From Jeotgalicoccus sp036782755 (lineage in GTDB: Bacteria; Bacillota; Bacilli; Staphylococcales; Salinicoccaceae), in assembly GCA_036782755.1 (NCBI GenBank), contig DAIPYL010000054.1, positions 1 through 8,973 on the forward strand: DNA of 8,973 nucleotides, written 5' to 3'. How positions within the stretch are numbered: the first letter of the stretch is position 1; each line of letters begins with the position of its first letter. Below the pieces are notes generated by a model. The model was not told the DNA's origin and ran no database searches. It saw only the letters and a list, made by a program, of their open reading frames with translations. This document shows positions 1 to 6,275 of this stretch, piece by piece. The position numbers were made by a program, and so were the translations under genes.

Positions 1-620
1 ACTGTAAAGCGTGCGTTAATATGTTTCGCATTTTCAGCCTCATCGATAACTGCGATCGCAAAGTCAGCATAGCTGATATAGCTTTCTCCTGCTTTATTCA
101 CGAGCAGCACATCTTCACCTTTTTCATATGTGCCTGTGCGTTTTCCTTCCGCGTCGAATTCTGCTGACGGGCTGATAAATGTCCATTTCACATTTGTCGT
201 CTGTTCAAGTTCTTCCAGATTTTGACTCTGTCCGCCTGCTGTCGGTTTAAACATATCCGGGAAGTTAGGAGTATCGATGACTTTCATCGTTCTGCTGTCA
301 TCCACATATAAACTTCCTGCTCCGCCGACAACAATCAGACGTGTGCCGGTTCCGGCCAGTGCATTGATTAATGCGCGTCCCGCTTCAACGTGTGCATCTT
401 TCTCACCGAGCGGCGCACCGAATGCATTAATCACCACTTCCAGTCCGCGGAAATCTTCAGTCGTCGTATCATGTACATCTTTCTCTATTACATTTACATT
501 ATCGTTATTTAATCTCGCAGCATCTCTGACAATCGCTCTGACTTCATGTCCTCTTTTGACTGCTTCATCTAATATTAAACTGCCGGCTTTACCCGTTGCG
601 CCTACGATTCCTATTTTCAT
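1..620 (-). CDS. NAD(P)H-binding Rossmann-fold oxidoreductase (NmrA/COG2910-like), 3' end cut by window edge
   Basis: I translated this frame by hand from the ATG at 620-618; it stays open to position 1, giving about 206 residues. The N-terminus MKIGIVGATGKAG carries the nucleotide-binding GxxGxxG pattern (residues 7-13). A VVGGAGSLYVD segment in the middle is typical of the 'putative NADH-flavin reductase' group (COG2910, NAD(P)H-binding family). The visible C-terminus, ...NAKHINARFTV, looks like the usual end of this roughly 210-residue family, so probably only a few residues are missing. A GGAGGA ribosome site (627-632) lies 6 bases before the ATG. The gene is divergent from the ybaK-like gene across about 100 bases. 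No substrate can be read from the sequence. Members are soluble cytoplasmic proteins, often found in redox-stress contexts; that role is inferred only. The family call is firm, the function is not. Confidence 0.85.
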   Translation of the reverse strand, partial: MKIGIVGATGKAGSLILDEAVKRGHEVRAIVRDAARLNNDNVNVIEKDVHDTTTEDFRGLEVVINAFGAPLGEKDAHVEAGRALINALAGTGTRLIVVGGAGSLYVDDSRTMKVIDTPNFPDMFKPTAGGQSQNLEELEQTTNVKWTFISPSAEFDAEGKRTGTYEKGEDVLLVNKAGESYISYADFAIAVIDEAENAKHINARFT

Positions 621-706
621 TAAAAATCCTCCATTTATGTTATGATTTTAACTACTATATTACATACCCTACACTTACTTTTTGAAACTAAGTTTATTTA
701 CAAATC

Positions 707-711
707 AGGAG
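707..711 (+). promoter_or_regulatory. Ribosome binding site that fixes the ybaK start
   Basis: AGGAG at 707-711 is 9 bases before the ATG at 721. The alternative in-frame TTG at 682 has only pyrimidine-rich sequence upstream and no Shine-Dalgarno match. The start at 721 is therefore preferred. Confidence 0.75.
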
Positions 712-720
712 TGCAGATAT

Positions 721-1206
721 ATGAAGAAAAAGAAAACCCAGAAGACAAACGCCATGCGTGTACTTGAGAATCATAAGATAAAATACGACGTGCATGAATA
801 CGCATGGAACGAAGAGCATACGGATGCCAAAACAGCAGCGGAGAAAGTCAGTATACCATTTGAGAAAATTTATAAAACACTTGTTGCAGCAGGGAATAAT
901 ACAGGTGTTATCGCTGCCTGTATTCCAGCTTCCAAAGAACTCGACTTAAAGAAATTTGCCAAAGCGAGCGGCAACAAGAAAGTTGATATGCTTCATATGA
1001 AGGATTTGGAAAAGACGACCGGCTATATCCGCGGCGGCTGTTCACCTGTCGGCATGAAGAAACTCTTTCCCACTTATATTGCAGCTGAAGCTGAAGCGAT
1101 GGAAACTATTATTGTGTCCGCAGGCAAGCGCGGCATGCAGATGGAGCTGCCGCCTGGTGATTTAATCGAAGTTACCAGCGGTGAATTTGCTGATATAACA
1201 GAATAA
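721..1206 (+). CDS. ybaK: YbaK/EbsC-type Cys-tRNA(Pro) deacylase
   Basis: This 161-residue protein belongs to the YbaK/ProX family. Its members hydrolyse Cys-tRNA(Pro) made in error by prolyl-tRNA synthetase, acting free in the cytoplasm as a translation quality-control step. The sequence shows the family landmarks: a KTNAMRVLE start (residues 8-16), IYKTLV with the conserved functional lysine (K52), the glycine-rich GGCSPVG loop (105-111) and AGKRGMQMELPPGDL near the C-terminus (134-148). The length matches the usual 155-160 residues. The start was set at 721 because of its ribosome site. An upstream TTG would add 13 residues with no family resemblance. It is transcribed alone: the neighbour on the left is divergent and the one on the right is convergent. 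I could not resolve a convincing promoter in 621-700. Confidence 0.93.
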   Translation: MKKKKTQKTNAMRVLENHKIKYDVHEYAWNEEHTDAKTAAEKVSIPFEKIYKTLVAAGNNTGVIAACIPASKELDLKKFAKASGNKKVDMLHMKDLEKTTGYIRGGCSPVGMKKLFPTYIAAEAEAMETIIVSAGKRGMQMELPPGDLIEVTSGEFADITE

Positions 1207-1244
1207 ATAAAGCTCTGATCCCAATTCGGGCTAGAGCTCTTTAT
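1207..1244. terminator. Hairpin between convergent ybaK and ctaG-like genes, probably bidirectional
   Basis: An interrupted stem pairs ATAAAGCTCT (1207-1216) with AGAG..CTTTAT (1233-1244, with a two-base bulge). An inner CCC/GGG pairing (1220-1222 with 1228-1230) closes an AATTC loop. U-rich tails are present but not pure on either side. The position between two converging genes supports termination in both directions. Confidence 0.6.
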
Positions 1245-1247
1245 CTG

Positions 1248-2027
1248 TTAAGTCAGTTTTTGGATGTAACCTCTTCCGGCAGCTTTATACCATTCGAGAC
1301 AGAGTATAATAATCAGTGCGATGTCCACAATATCTCCGCCGTAATACATCAGCATCGCACCCGTTTCGCCATCAGGACGGGCAATACCTTCCGGTGGTGA
1401 AGCGTATATCAGTTTCGATAATATTTTATGAAATCCAAGGGCAGCGACAAGCACTGCGGCCCGATATAAAAAGCTGTAACGGTGCGTAACGATATCGATA
1501 TATATAATCGACATTGTAAAAAGGTATCCCGCAAGGAAAACATGCAGATGTACCAGAGCAAACCACAGGACGGATGTATGCATAAATTCAAACAACCCGG
1601 TTTTATAAATGAGGAATAGTCCGCCGATATTAAGTATAGAAGCGATCAGAGGATTGCTGATAAATTTTACATATTTTATATTCAGTATTTTACTCAATTT
1701 TCTCGCATAGGAAACATTCAGCGTCCGCATTATAAGAGTCATCGGTTTACCGTGAAGTATAAAGAGCGGTCCGAGCATTCCAAGCAGCAGATGACCGAGC
1801 ATATGGACAGTAAAGTCTGTATGTGACAGACGCGCCATTGGTCCTGTCAGCGCAGAAGCTGCAATGATTACACCGGCTGCAAACAGAAAATATCGTCCCC
1901 AATGCCAGCTGCGATTTTTCTTTTTCGAATAATACATTGCCGCCGGATAAAGTATTAATGCAGCAATTGCGATTAAACCTGCAATAACTTCCAGTATTAA
2001 AAAATGTGTCATATTCGTATGATGCAT
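1248..2027 (-). CDS. ctaG: CtaG-like cytochrome c oxidase assembly membrane protein
   Basis: This 259-residue polytopic membrane protein is of the caa3-type CtaG family (COG3336), which is needed for assembly of functional cytochrome c oxidase in Bacillus. About seven hydrophobic helices can be drawn: roughly 10-32, 45-62, 73-92, 125-141, 152-176, 186-206 and 225-245. The family signature HMLGHLLLGMLGP sits at 75-87, followed by the conserved LHGKP turn. Further histidines lie in or beside helices (LVHLHVF, H160 and H162; LGFHK, H200) and are candidate copper or heme ligands (inference). Only two bases separate it from the upstream DUF2243 gene. Its own ribosome site is weak (AGCAGG), so translational coupling is likely. 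No oxidase subunit genes are in the window, so whether it serves caa3 oxidase or something else is unproven. Confidence 0.88.
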   Translation of the reverse strand: MHHTNMTHFLILEVIAGLIAIAALILYPAAMYYSKKKNRSWHWGRYFLFAAGVIIAASALTGPMARLSHTDFTVHMLGHLLLGMLGPLFILHGKPMTLIMRTLNVSYARKLSKILNIKYVKFISNPLIASILNIGGLFLIYKTGLFEFMHTSVLWFALVHLHVFLAGYLFTMSIIYIDIVTHRYSFLYRAAVLVAALGFHKILSKLIYASPPEGIARPDGETGAMLMYYGGDIVDIALIIILCLEWYKAAGRGYIQKLT

Positions 2028-2029
2028 GC

Positions 2030-2491
2030 TTAAGAACCTGCTCTTTCCTGTTTAGACTTAAAAAGCAGCACGATGCCGATGATCAAAAGAAGAGCTCCTG
2101 AAATATTCCATGCTAAATCATACGGCAGCACGTTAACATCATACCGCACCTGATGAATACGCAGAAGCTTATGATTAATAATTCCGTCAAACAGCTGGAA
2201 GCCTCCTAAACCTGTAAAAATTCCGCCTGTCCATTTACGTTTCTGAACTGATTGTTTCCGCTGTAAATCTGCAAACATAAATAAACCGATAACAAGTGCA
2301 AACAGCGCAAATGCATTGAGCAGCCCGTCAGATAAAATACCGATAAACGTCGTAGAAAGATCATAGAAATGATGCCACTGCAGCAGCTGATGGAAAATGA
2401 TTTCGTCGACAAGTGCCATTAAACCAATGCCGAAAAGTATTCCCGACCATATGTTTTTTCTGCGCTGCGAATCAATATTTTCAAATCCCAT
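2030..2491 (-). CDS. DUF2243 four-helix membrane protein, first gene of the ctaG-like operon
   Basis: This protein of about 153 residues matches DUF2243, a family with no established function. Four hydrophobic helices lie at about 16-36, 50-76, 89-106 and 127-147 (numbered from the ATG at 2497). The two halves are duplicates: DEIIFHQLLQWH (31-42) aligns with DGIINHKLLRIH (104-115), sharing D-x-I-I-x-H-x-L-L-x-x-H, and the preceding helices share spaced glycines (G19/G92, G23/G96, G25/G98). Paired histidines near the membrane suggest metal or heme binding (inference). The start was placed at 2491 rather than 2497 because the GAGGA ribosome site abuts the 2497 ATG; the choice changes two residues only. 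The short gap to the CtaG-like gene implies a joint role at the membrane. Confidence 0.85.
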   Translation of the reverse strand: MGFENIDSQRRKNIWSGILFGIGLMALVDEIIFHQLLQWHHFYDLSTTFIGILSDGLLNAFALFALVIGLFMFADLQRKQSVQKRKWTGGIFTGLGGFQLFDGIINHKLLRIHQVRYDVNVLPYDLAWNISGALLLIIGIVLLFKSKQERAGS

Positions 2492-2497
2492 AGACAT

Positions 2498-2505
2498 TCC
2501 TCTTT
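2498..2505 (-). promoter_or_regulatory. Ribosome binding site that decides the DUF2243 start
   Basis: On the minus strand AAAGAGGA ends directly against the ATG at 2497-2495, which is too close for initiation. It stands about 6-7 bases from the next in-frame ATG at 2491-2489. This favours the downstream methionine. Confidence 0.6.
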
Positions 2506-2561
2506 CGCATCAATTTATATATTAAATACCCTTGTGCTGTATATAATAATCTGTGTAAAGC

Positions 2562-2597
2562 AAAAAAACCTTAAATCCACAGTGGATTTAAGGTTTT
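2562..2597 (-). terminator. Rho-independent terminator of clpE
   Basis: On the minus strand a stem of about 14 base pairs (AAAACCTTAAATCC with GGATTTAAGGTTTT) closes a five-base loop and runs into seven Ts. It begins 9 bases after the clpE stop codon and separates clpE from the DUF2243 operon that follows on the same strand. Confidence 0.9.
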
Positions 2598-2606
2598 CAT
2601 CTATAT

Positions 2607-4739
2607 CTAAGCTTTTACAACAACGATTTCTCCATCTTTGATGTGAGCTTTTACAGTTTCAAGGTTTTCTTCTTCTAAAATTAAGTCTGTCAGCTGGTCT
2701 TCAATCTTATCCTGAATGACTCTGCGCAGCGGTCTTGCACCGAAGCGTTTGTCGTAGCCCAGGCTGACGAGTTTTTTCTTAGCGTCATCTGTAATTGATA
2801 TCTTAATTTCGTTTTCTTCCAGTGCGTCCTGTAATTCAGTCAGCATCAGATCGACGATTTCCATTAAGTTTTCTTCTGACAGCTCGTTGAAGTTAATAAT
2901 AGCATCAAATCTGTTTAAGAATTCCGGTTTGAAATAATCGCTTAAGTTTTCAAGCGTGCTGACTGATTCGTGCTGGTCTGCGTTAAAGCCGACGCTCGCG
3001 TTATTATCTCCTGTACCGGCGTTACTTGTCATAATGACAACTGTTTCTTTAAAGCTGACTGTTCTGCCGTGGGAATCCGTTAACTGACCGTCTTCCATAA
3101 TTTGCAGGAACATGTTCTGCACGTCAGGGTGCGCTTTTTCAATTTCATCTAAAAGAATAATTGAATAAGGGTTGTGACGTACTTTCTCTGTCAGCTGTCC
3201 AGCCTCTTCGTGGCCAACATAACCCGGAGGCGACCCGATAATTTTAGAGATTGAATGTTTCTCCATGTACTCACTCATATCGAGTCTGATCATTGAATCT
3301 CTTGAACCGAATAACTCTTCAGCAAGTGCTTTCGTTAATTCAGTTTTACCGACACCAGTCGGACCGACGAACAGGAATGAACCAATTGGACGGTATTTAG
3401 ATTTAAGACCGGCGCGGCTTCTTCTGACTGCCTTCGCGATCTTTTCGACTGCTTCCTGCTGGCCGATCACTTTACTGCTCAGGTTCGTACCGAGATCTCT
3501 CATCTGTGCCTGTTCTTCAGACTGGAGTTTCGTTACAGGAATACCTGTTTTCTCTTCGACAATCAGCTGAATATCAGCGATATCTACATCCATGACCTGT
3601 TTGTCGTCTGCTGCAGCCTCCAGCTGTTTTTCAAGCTGCAGTTCCTGATATTTCAGGCGTGCTGCCGTTTCGTAATCTTCCTGCTCTGCTGCTGCATCTT
3701 TTTCTTCAGCAATTTTTTCAAGCTTCTGTTTAATGGATTCAGTATCGTTCTCCGCATTCGCAAGATTTAATCGTGCACCGACTTCATCCATTAAATCGAT
3801 TGCTTTATCCGGTAAGAAACGGTCCTGAATATATCTATGCGATAAATTCACAAACGCCTCAACCACTTCGTCGGAATAACTGACTTCGTGGAATTTTTCA
3901 TAGCGGTCTTTAATACCTTTAAGGATTAAAACCGATTCCTCGAGCGTCGGCTCTTTAACGATAATCGGCTGCAGACGGCGTTCAAGGGCTGCGTCTTTCT
4001 CGATTTGACGATACTCTTTCAGTGTTGTTGCACCGATAATCTGCAGTTCACCGCGTGCTAATGCCGGTTTAAGAATGTTACCCGCATCCATTTGTGAACT
4101 TTCAGCAGAACCTGCACCGACAATCTGGTGAATCTCATCGATAAAAAGAATGACATCCTGACGCTCTTTCAGTTCTGCAATGAGCTGTTTCATACGCTCT
4201 TCAAACTGACCGCGCATTGAAGTGTTCGCAACGAGTGATGCGACATCCAGTACGTAAATTTCTTTATCCATCAGTTTCGTTGGAACATTGCCTTCAACGA
4301 TTTTCAGTGCCAGCCCTTCAGCGATTGCTGTTTTACCGACACCCGGCTCACCGATTAATACCGGATTATTCTTATTGCGTCTGTTTAATGTTTCAACGAC
4401 GCGTTTTACTTCTTTGTCCCGTCCGATAACCGGATCGATATTACCCGCTCTTGCCTCGTCCGAGATGTTATTGCCGAGCTGGTCTAAGAGACCGTCACGT
4501 TTATTTTCACGTTCTTTAGTTTGTGTACTTGTTCCCTTGTTTCCTTGTCCATTGAAATATTTATTGTTCATATTATTATTTTGGAAAGATGATCCTTTAA
4601 AGAAGTCATTTGAATTCATCATTTGACCCTGGATATCCTGGAAACAGCTGTCACATAAATGAACCTGCATTTTTTGGTTGTTAAAATTCATTGCAAGGTT
4701 TACATTCGCTTCGTTTAATCCGCAATTTTGACATTTCAT
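2607..4739 (-). CDS. clpE: ATP-dependent Clp unfoldase ClpE (zinc-finger HSP100)
   Basis: At 710 residues this is the size of ClpE, the heat-inducible HSP100 chaperone that unfolds aggregated proteins and passes them to ClpP. Order of parts: an N-terminal Cys4 zinc finger (C3, C6, C29, C32) diagnostic of ClpE; an Asn/Gln-rich linker (about 42-75); a first AAA+ module with Walker A GEPGVGKT (130-137) and Walker B VILFIDE (196-202); a UVR-like coiled segment (about 354-380); and a second AAA+ module with Walker A GPTGVGKT (459-466), the pore-loop GYVG (506-509) and Walker B IILLDE (527-532). A VGF tripeptide (583-585) sits where ClpP-docking loops occur. The zinc finger rules out ClpC, ClpB and ClpL. 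A good AGGAGGA ribosome site (4747-4753) precedes the ATG. Control is by CtsR through the sites listed upstream. It is monocistronic, with its own terminator. Confidence 0.96.
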   Translation of the reverse strand: MKCQNCGLNEANVNLAMNFNNQKMQVHLCDSCFQDIQGQMMNSNDFFKGSSFQNNNMNNKYFNGQGNKGTSTQTKERENKRDGLLDQLGNNISDEARAGNIDPVIGRDKEVKRVVETLNRRNKNNPVLIGEPGVGKTAIAEGLALKIVEGNVPTKLMDKEIYVLDVASLVANTSMRGQFEERMKQLIAELKERQDVILFIDEIHQIVGAGSAESSQMDAGNILKPALARGELQIIGATTLKEYRQIEKDAALERRLQPIIVKEPTLEESVLILKGIKDRYEKFHEVSYSDEVVEAFVNLSHRYIQDRFLPDKAIDLMDEVGARLNLANAENDTESIKQKLEKIAEEKDAAAEQEDYETAARLKYQELQLEKQLEAAADDKQVMDVDIADIQLIVEEKTGIPVTKLQSEEQAQMRDLGTNLSSKVIGQQEAVEKIAKAVRRSRAGLKSKYRPIGSFLFVGPTGVGKTELTKALAEELFGSRDSMIRLDMSEYMEKHSISKIIGSPPGYVGHEEAGQLTEKVRHNPYSIILLDEIEKAHPDVQNMFLQIMEDGQLTDSHGRTVSFKETVVIMTSNAGTGDNNASVGFNADQHESVSTLENLSDYFKPEFLNRFDAIINFNELSEENLMEIVDLMLTELQDALEENEIKISITDDAKKKLVSLGYDKRFGARPLRRVIQDKIEDQLTDLILEEENLETVKAHIKDGEIVVVKA

Positions 4740-4785
4740 ATGTGTTTCCTCCTATTGATATATTCGCGTTCACAGTCAATTTGAC

Positions 4786-4802
4786 TTTGACTATATTTGA
4801 CT
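4786..4802 (-). promoter_or_regulatory. CtsR operator box 1 (perfect), at the start site of the proximal clpE promoter
   Basis: The minus strand reads AGTCAAA-TAT-AGTCAAA, a full match to the CtsR direct-repeat consensus RGTCAAA-NAN-RGTCAAA. It begins just downstream of the proximal -10, covering the expected start site and early leader. A further overlapping heptad (4780-4786) and an opposite-strand copy (4774-4779, forming AGTCAA-T-TTGACT) adjoin it. Confidence 0.92.
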
Positions 4803-4810
4803 ATGAATAC

Positions 4811-4839
4811 AGTATAAAGGCCTCAAAAGATATTTTCAA
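4811..4839 (-). promoter_or_regulatory. Proximal clpE promoter (P2), sigma-A type
   Basis: On the minus strand TTGAAA (4839-4834), a 17-base spacer and TATACT (4816-4811) form a good sigma-A promoter. The predicted start near 4804 falls against CtsR box 1 and gives a leader of about 65 bases. Confidence 0.8.
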
Positions 4840-4865
4840 ATATGATGCTTACAAATAACTTTCTT

Positions 4866-4882
4866 TCTGACTATCTTTGACC
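4866..4882 (-). promoter_or_regulatory. CtsR operator box 2, downstream of the distal clpE promoter
   Basis: The minus strand reads GGTCAAA-GAT-AGTCAGA, one mismatch from the CtsR consensus. It begins about four bases past the predicted start of the distal promoter. Confidence 0.82.
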
Positions 4883-4892
4883 TTATATCTTT

Positions 4893-4921
4893 ATTATACA
4901 TTGACCTTCTTTGACTTTCAA
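4893..4921 (-). promoter_or_regulatory. Distal clpE promoter (P1), sigma-A type
   Basis: On the minus strand TTGAAA (4921-4916), a 17-base spacer and a perfect TATAAT (4898-4893) form a strong sigma-A promoter with a start near 4886. The spacer coincides with CtsR box 3, so repressor and RNA polymerase would exclude each other. Confidence 0.82.
4900..4916 (-). promoter_or_regulatory. CtsR operator box 3, within the spacer of the distal clpE promoter
   Basis: The minus strand reads AGTCAAA-GAA-GGTCAAT, one mismatch from the consensus RGTCAAA-NAN-RGTCAAA. Its 17 bases fill the -35/-10 spacer of P1 and overlap the last base of the -35. Confidence 0.85.
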
Positions 4922-4945
4922 GTATTTTATTTGTTTTTTTAATAT

Positions 4946-4977
4946 AAAAACCGGCTTTCCAAAAAGGGAAAACCGGT
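4946..4977 (-). terminator. Rho-independent terminator of the short-chain dehydrogenase gene
   Basis: The minus-strand transcript folds ACCGGTTTTCC against GGAAAGCCGGT, an 11-pair stem with one U-G pair that forms only in this orientation, followed by TTTTTATATT. It lies 9 bases past the stop codon and separates this gene from the clpE promoters. Confidence 0.88.
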
Positions 4978-4985
4978 CGTAATCA

Positions 4986-5735
4986 TTACTTGGTATTTGT
5001 GAATCCGCCGTCGATACGGATAACTTCACCATTAATATATTCTGCTTTCGATGTTAACAGGAAGCTGACAAGCTCTGCCACTTCTTCCGGTGTACCGAGA
5101 CGTTTTTGCGGGATGCCCGCTTCTGCGTTCTCTTTCATTTCCGGGTTATTTGCGTAAAACGCTGCAACCATCGGTGTCTCTGTCGGACCTGGAGCGATAG
5201 AGTTTACACGCAGTCCGTCTTTTGCGTATTCAGCTACAAGGCTTTTCGTCATGCCGACGATGCCGTGTTTCGTTGCTGAGTAGGTGACAACAGAATCCTG
5301 ACCTGTGACACCCGCACTTGAAGCAGTGTTCACAATCGAACCGCCGCCCTGTTCCAGCATTACTTCTGCAACGTAGCGGATACCGTATAATGCACCCAGC
5401 ATGTTGATGCCGACAATTTTATCGATTTCTTCTATATCTGTTTCAAGGAAGTATTTGCCGCTTCCTGAAATACCTGCGTTATTAAAGAAGTAGTCGATTG
5501 TACCGAACTTCTCAACCGTCTGATCAACGTAATTTTTTACATCTTCGGCTTTAGATACATCCGCTTTAATGAATAATGCATCAGCACCTTTTTCTTTGAC
5601 CATCTCAACCGTTTCGTTACCGCCCTCTTCGTTTACATCGACGACTGCGATATTAACGCCCTGTTCAGCAAGGCTTAATGCCGCTGCCTGACCGAGACCG
5701 CTCCCGGCACCTGTAATAATAGCTGTTTTTGTCAT
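4986..5735 (-). CDS. Classical short-chain dehydrogenase/reductase (SDR)
   Basis: This 249-residue protein is a textbook classical SDR: the cofactor loop TGAGSGLG (8-15), an acidic residue ending the second strand (VVD, D33) that favours NAD(H) over NADP(H), NNAG (85-88), and the catalytic set N111, S139, Y152 and K156 in the spacing S-x12-Y-x3-K. APGPTETPM (181-189) follows, and the C-terminus IRIDGGFTNTK closes the fold in the usual way. Length equals the family norm. The substrate cannot be deduced; many relatives are annotated loosely as glucose 1-dehydrogenase, 3-oxoacyl-ACP reductase or diol dehydrogenase, and there is no fatty-acid synthesis context here to favour FabG. A strong AGGAGG (5743-5748) lies 7 bases before the ATG. 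It is divergent from the gntR-type gene. A TATACT on its strand (5856-5851) overlaps that operon's promoter, so shared control is possible but the -35 spacing is poor. Confidence 0.93.
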   Translation of the reverse strand: MTKTAIITGAGSGLGQAAALSLAEQGVNIAVVDVNEEGGNETVEMVKEKGADALFIKADVSKAEDVKNYVDQTVEKFGTIDYFFNNAGISGSGKYFLETDIEEIDKIVGINMLGALYGIRYVAEVMLEQGGGSIVNTASSAGVTGQDSVVTYSATKHGIVGMTKSLVAEYAKDGLRVNSIAPGPTETPMVAAFYANNPEMKENAEAGIPQKRLGTPEEVAELVSFLLTSKAEYINGEVIRIDGGFTNTK

Positions 5736-5829
5736 TAAATTACCTCCTGTAATTTCTTTTCATTACCAATTGTAAACCTTTTAAATTTAAATTAAATTAT
5801 TTCGCTCGCAGGAAAATTCATTATTTTTA

Positions 5830-5858
5830 TTTACAAAATCTTTTTCACATAGTATAGT
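5830..5858 (+). promoter_or_regulatory. Promoter of the gntR-ABC operon
   Basis: TTTACA (5830-5835), a 17-base spacer and TATAGT (5853-5858) form a sigma-A promoter with a start near 5865. The operator of the operon overlaps the last two bases of the -10 and covers the start site. Confidence 0.82.
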
Positions 5859-5878
5859 TGATTACACAACTAATCAAC
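5857..5878. promoter_or_regulatory. Inverted-repeat operator, likely bound by the adjacent GntR/YtrA regulator
   Basis: GTTGATTA (5857-5864), six bases, then TAATCAAC (5871-5878) make a perfect 8-base inverted repeat over the -10/start region, 28 bases before the regulator's start codon. Position and symmetry suit autorepression by a dimeric winged-helix protein. That the neighbour binds it is inferred. Confidence 0.8.
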
Positions 5879-5906
5879 CGAACACCAACAGAGGAGGCGG
5901 GAATTT

Positions 5907-6275
5907 GTGAAAGCCGTATTAGATGACTCCAGACCAATATTTCAGCAAATATACGAAATGATAGAAGACGACATAATTGAAGGTGAACTTGCAGAAGGTG
6001 ATCAGATTCCTTCTACAACAGAAATTTCGAAGTTTTATCAGGTAAACCGTGCAACTGCACAAAAAGGACTCGGGGTGCTGGTCGATGAAGGTTATGCATA
6101 TAAACAGCGCGGTGTCGGTATCTTCGTCGCAGAAGGCGCGACGAAGAAATTGATAGAACAGCGTAAAAAAGAATTCCGTCTGCAATTTGTTAAACCGCTG
6201 CTTGAAGAATCAAAGCGGCTTCGCATGACGAAAGAAGAAGTAATCAAATTTATAGAGGAGGCCAATAATGATTAA
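5907..6275 (+). CDS. GntR-family transcriptional regulator, YtrA subfamily
   Basis: This 122-residue protein has a GntR winged helix (about 8-75), with the recognition region PSTTEISKFYQVNRATAQKG (36-55) and the wing ending RGVGIFV. A short two-helix tail (about 76-122) replaces the effector domain of larger GntR proteins. Size and tail are those of the YtrA subfamily, which typically represses its own operon encoding an ABC transporter. It starts with GTG, supported by GAGGAGG (5891-5897) nine bases upstream. It overlaps the ABC ATPase gene by 8 bases, so the two are surely co-translated. The closest functional models are B. subtilis YtrA and S. aureus PmtR; which is nearer cannot be decided by eye. 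The inducing signal is unknown, as is usual for this subfamily. Confidence 0.93.
   Translation: MKAVLDDSRPIFQQIYEMIEDDIIEGELAEGDQIPSTTEISKFYQVNRATAQKGLGVLVDEGYAYKQRGVGIFVAEGATKKLIEQRKKEFRLQFVKPLLEESKRLRMTKEEVIKFIEEANND

Noticed and set aside
277..645. Open frame of 122 codons on the plus strand
   Set aside because: It is antisense to the NAD(P)H-binding gene, whose Rossmann motif and ribosome site are clear. The antisense product has low-complexity Ser/Thr/Pro composition and no family match.
682..720. TTG start extending the ybaK-like protein by 13 residues
   Set aside because: No ribosome site precedes 682, the added residues do not resemble the family N-terminus, and a good AGGAG serves the ATG at 721.
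3265..4626. Plus-strand open frames inside clpE
   Set aside because: They lie antisense to a fully conserved ClpE reading frame, lack ribosome sites and show no recognisable domains.
2607..4739. Assignment as ClpC, ClpB or ClpL
   Set aside because: The Cys4 zinc finger, about 710-residue length and UVR-like middle segment fit ClpE; ClpC and ClpB have a larger N-domain and ClpL has no zinc finger.
4774..4916. Repeated TTTGAC heptads considered as a CRISPR-like or satellite repeat
   Set aside because: Units are 7 bases, paired with fixed 3-base gaps and placed on promoters, which is CtsR operator architecture.
4986..5735. Assignment of the dehydrogenase as FabG
   Set aside because: Motifs are generic to classical SDRs, D33 favours NAD over the NADPH used by FabG, and no fatty-acid synthesis genes are adjacent.
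5749..5800. Possible sigma-B type promoter (GTTTAC on the minus strand) for the dehydrogenase
   Set aside because: The matching -10 would sit against the ribosome site, leaving no room for a leader, and the -10 match is poor.
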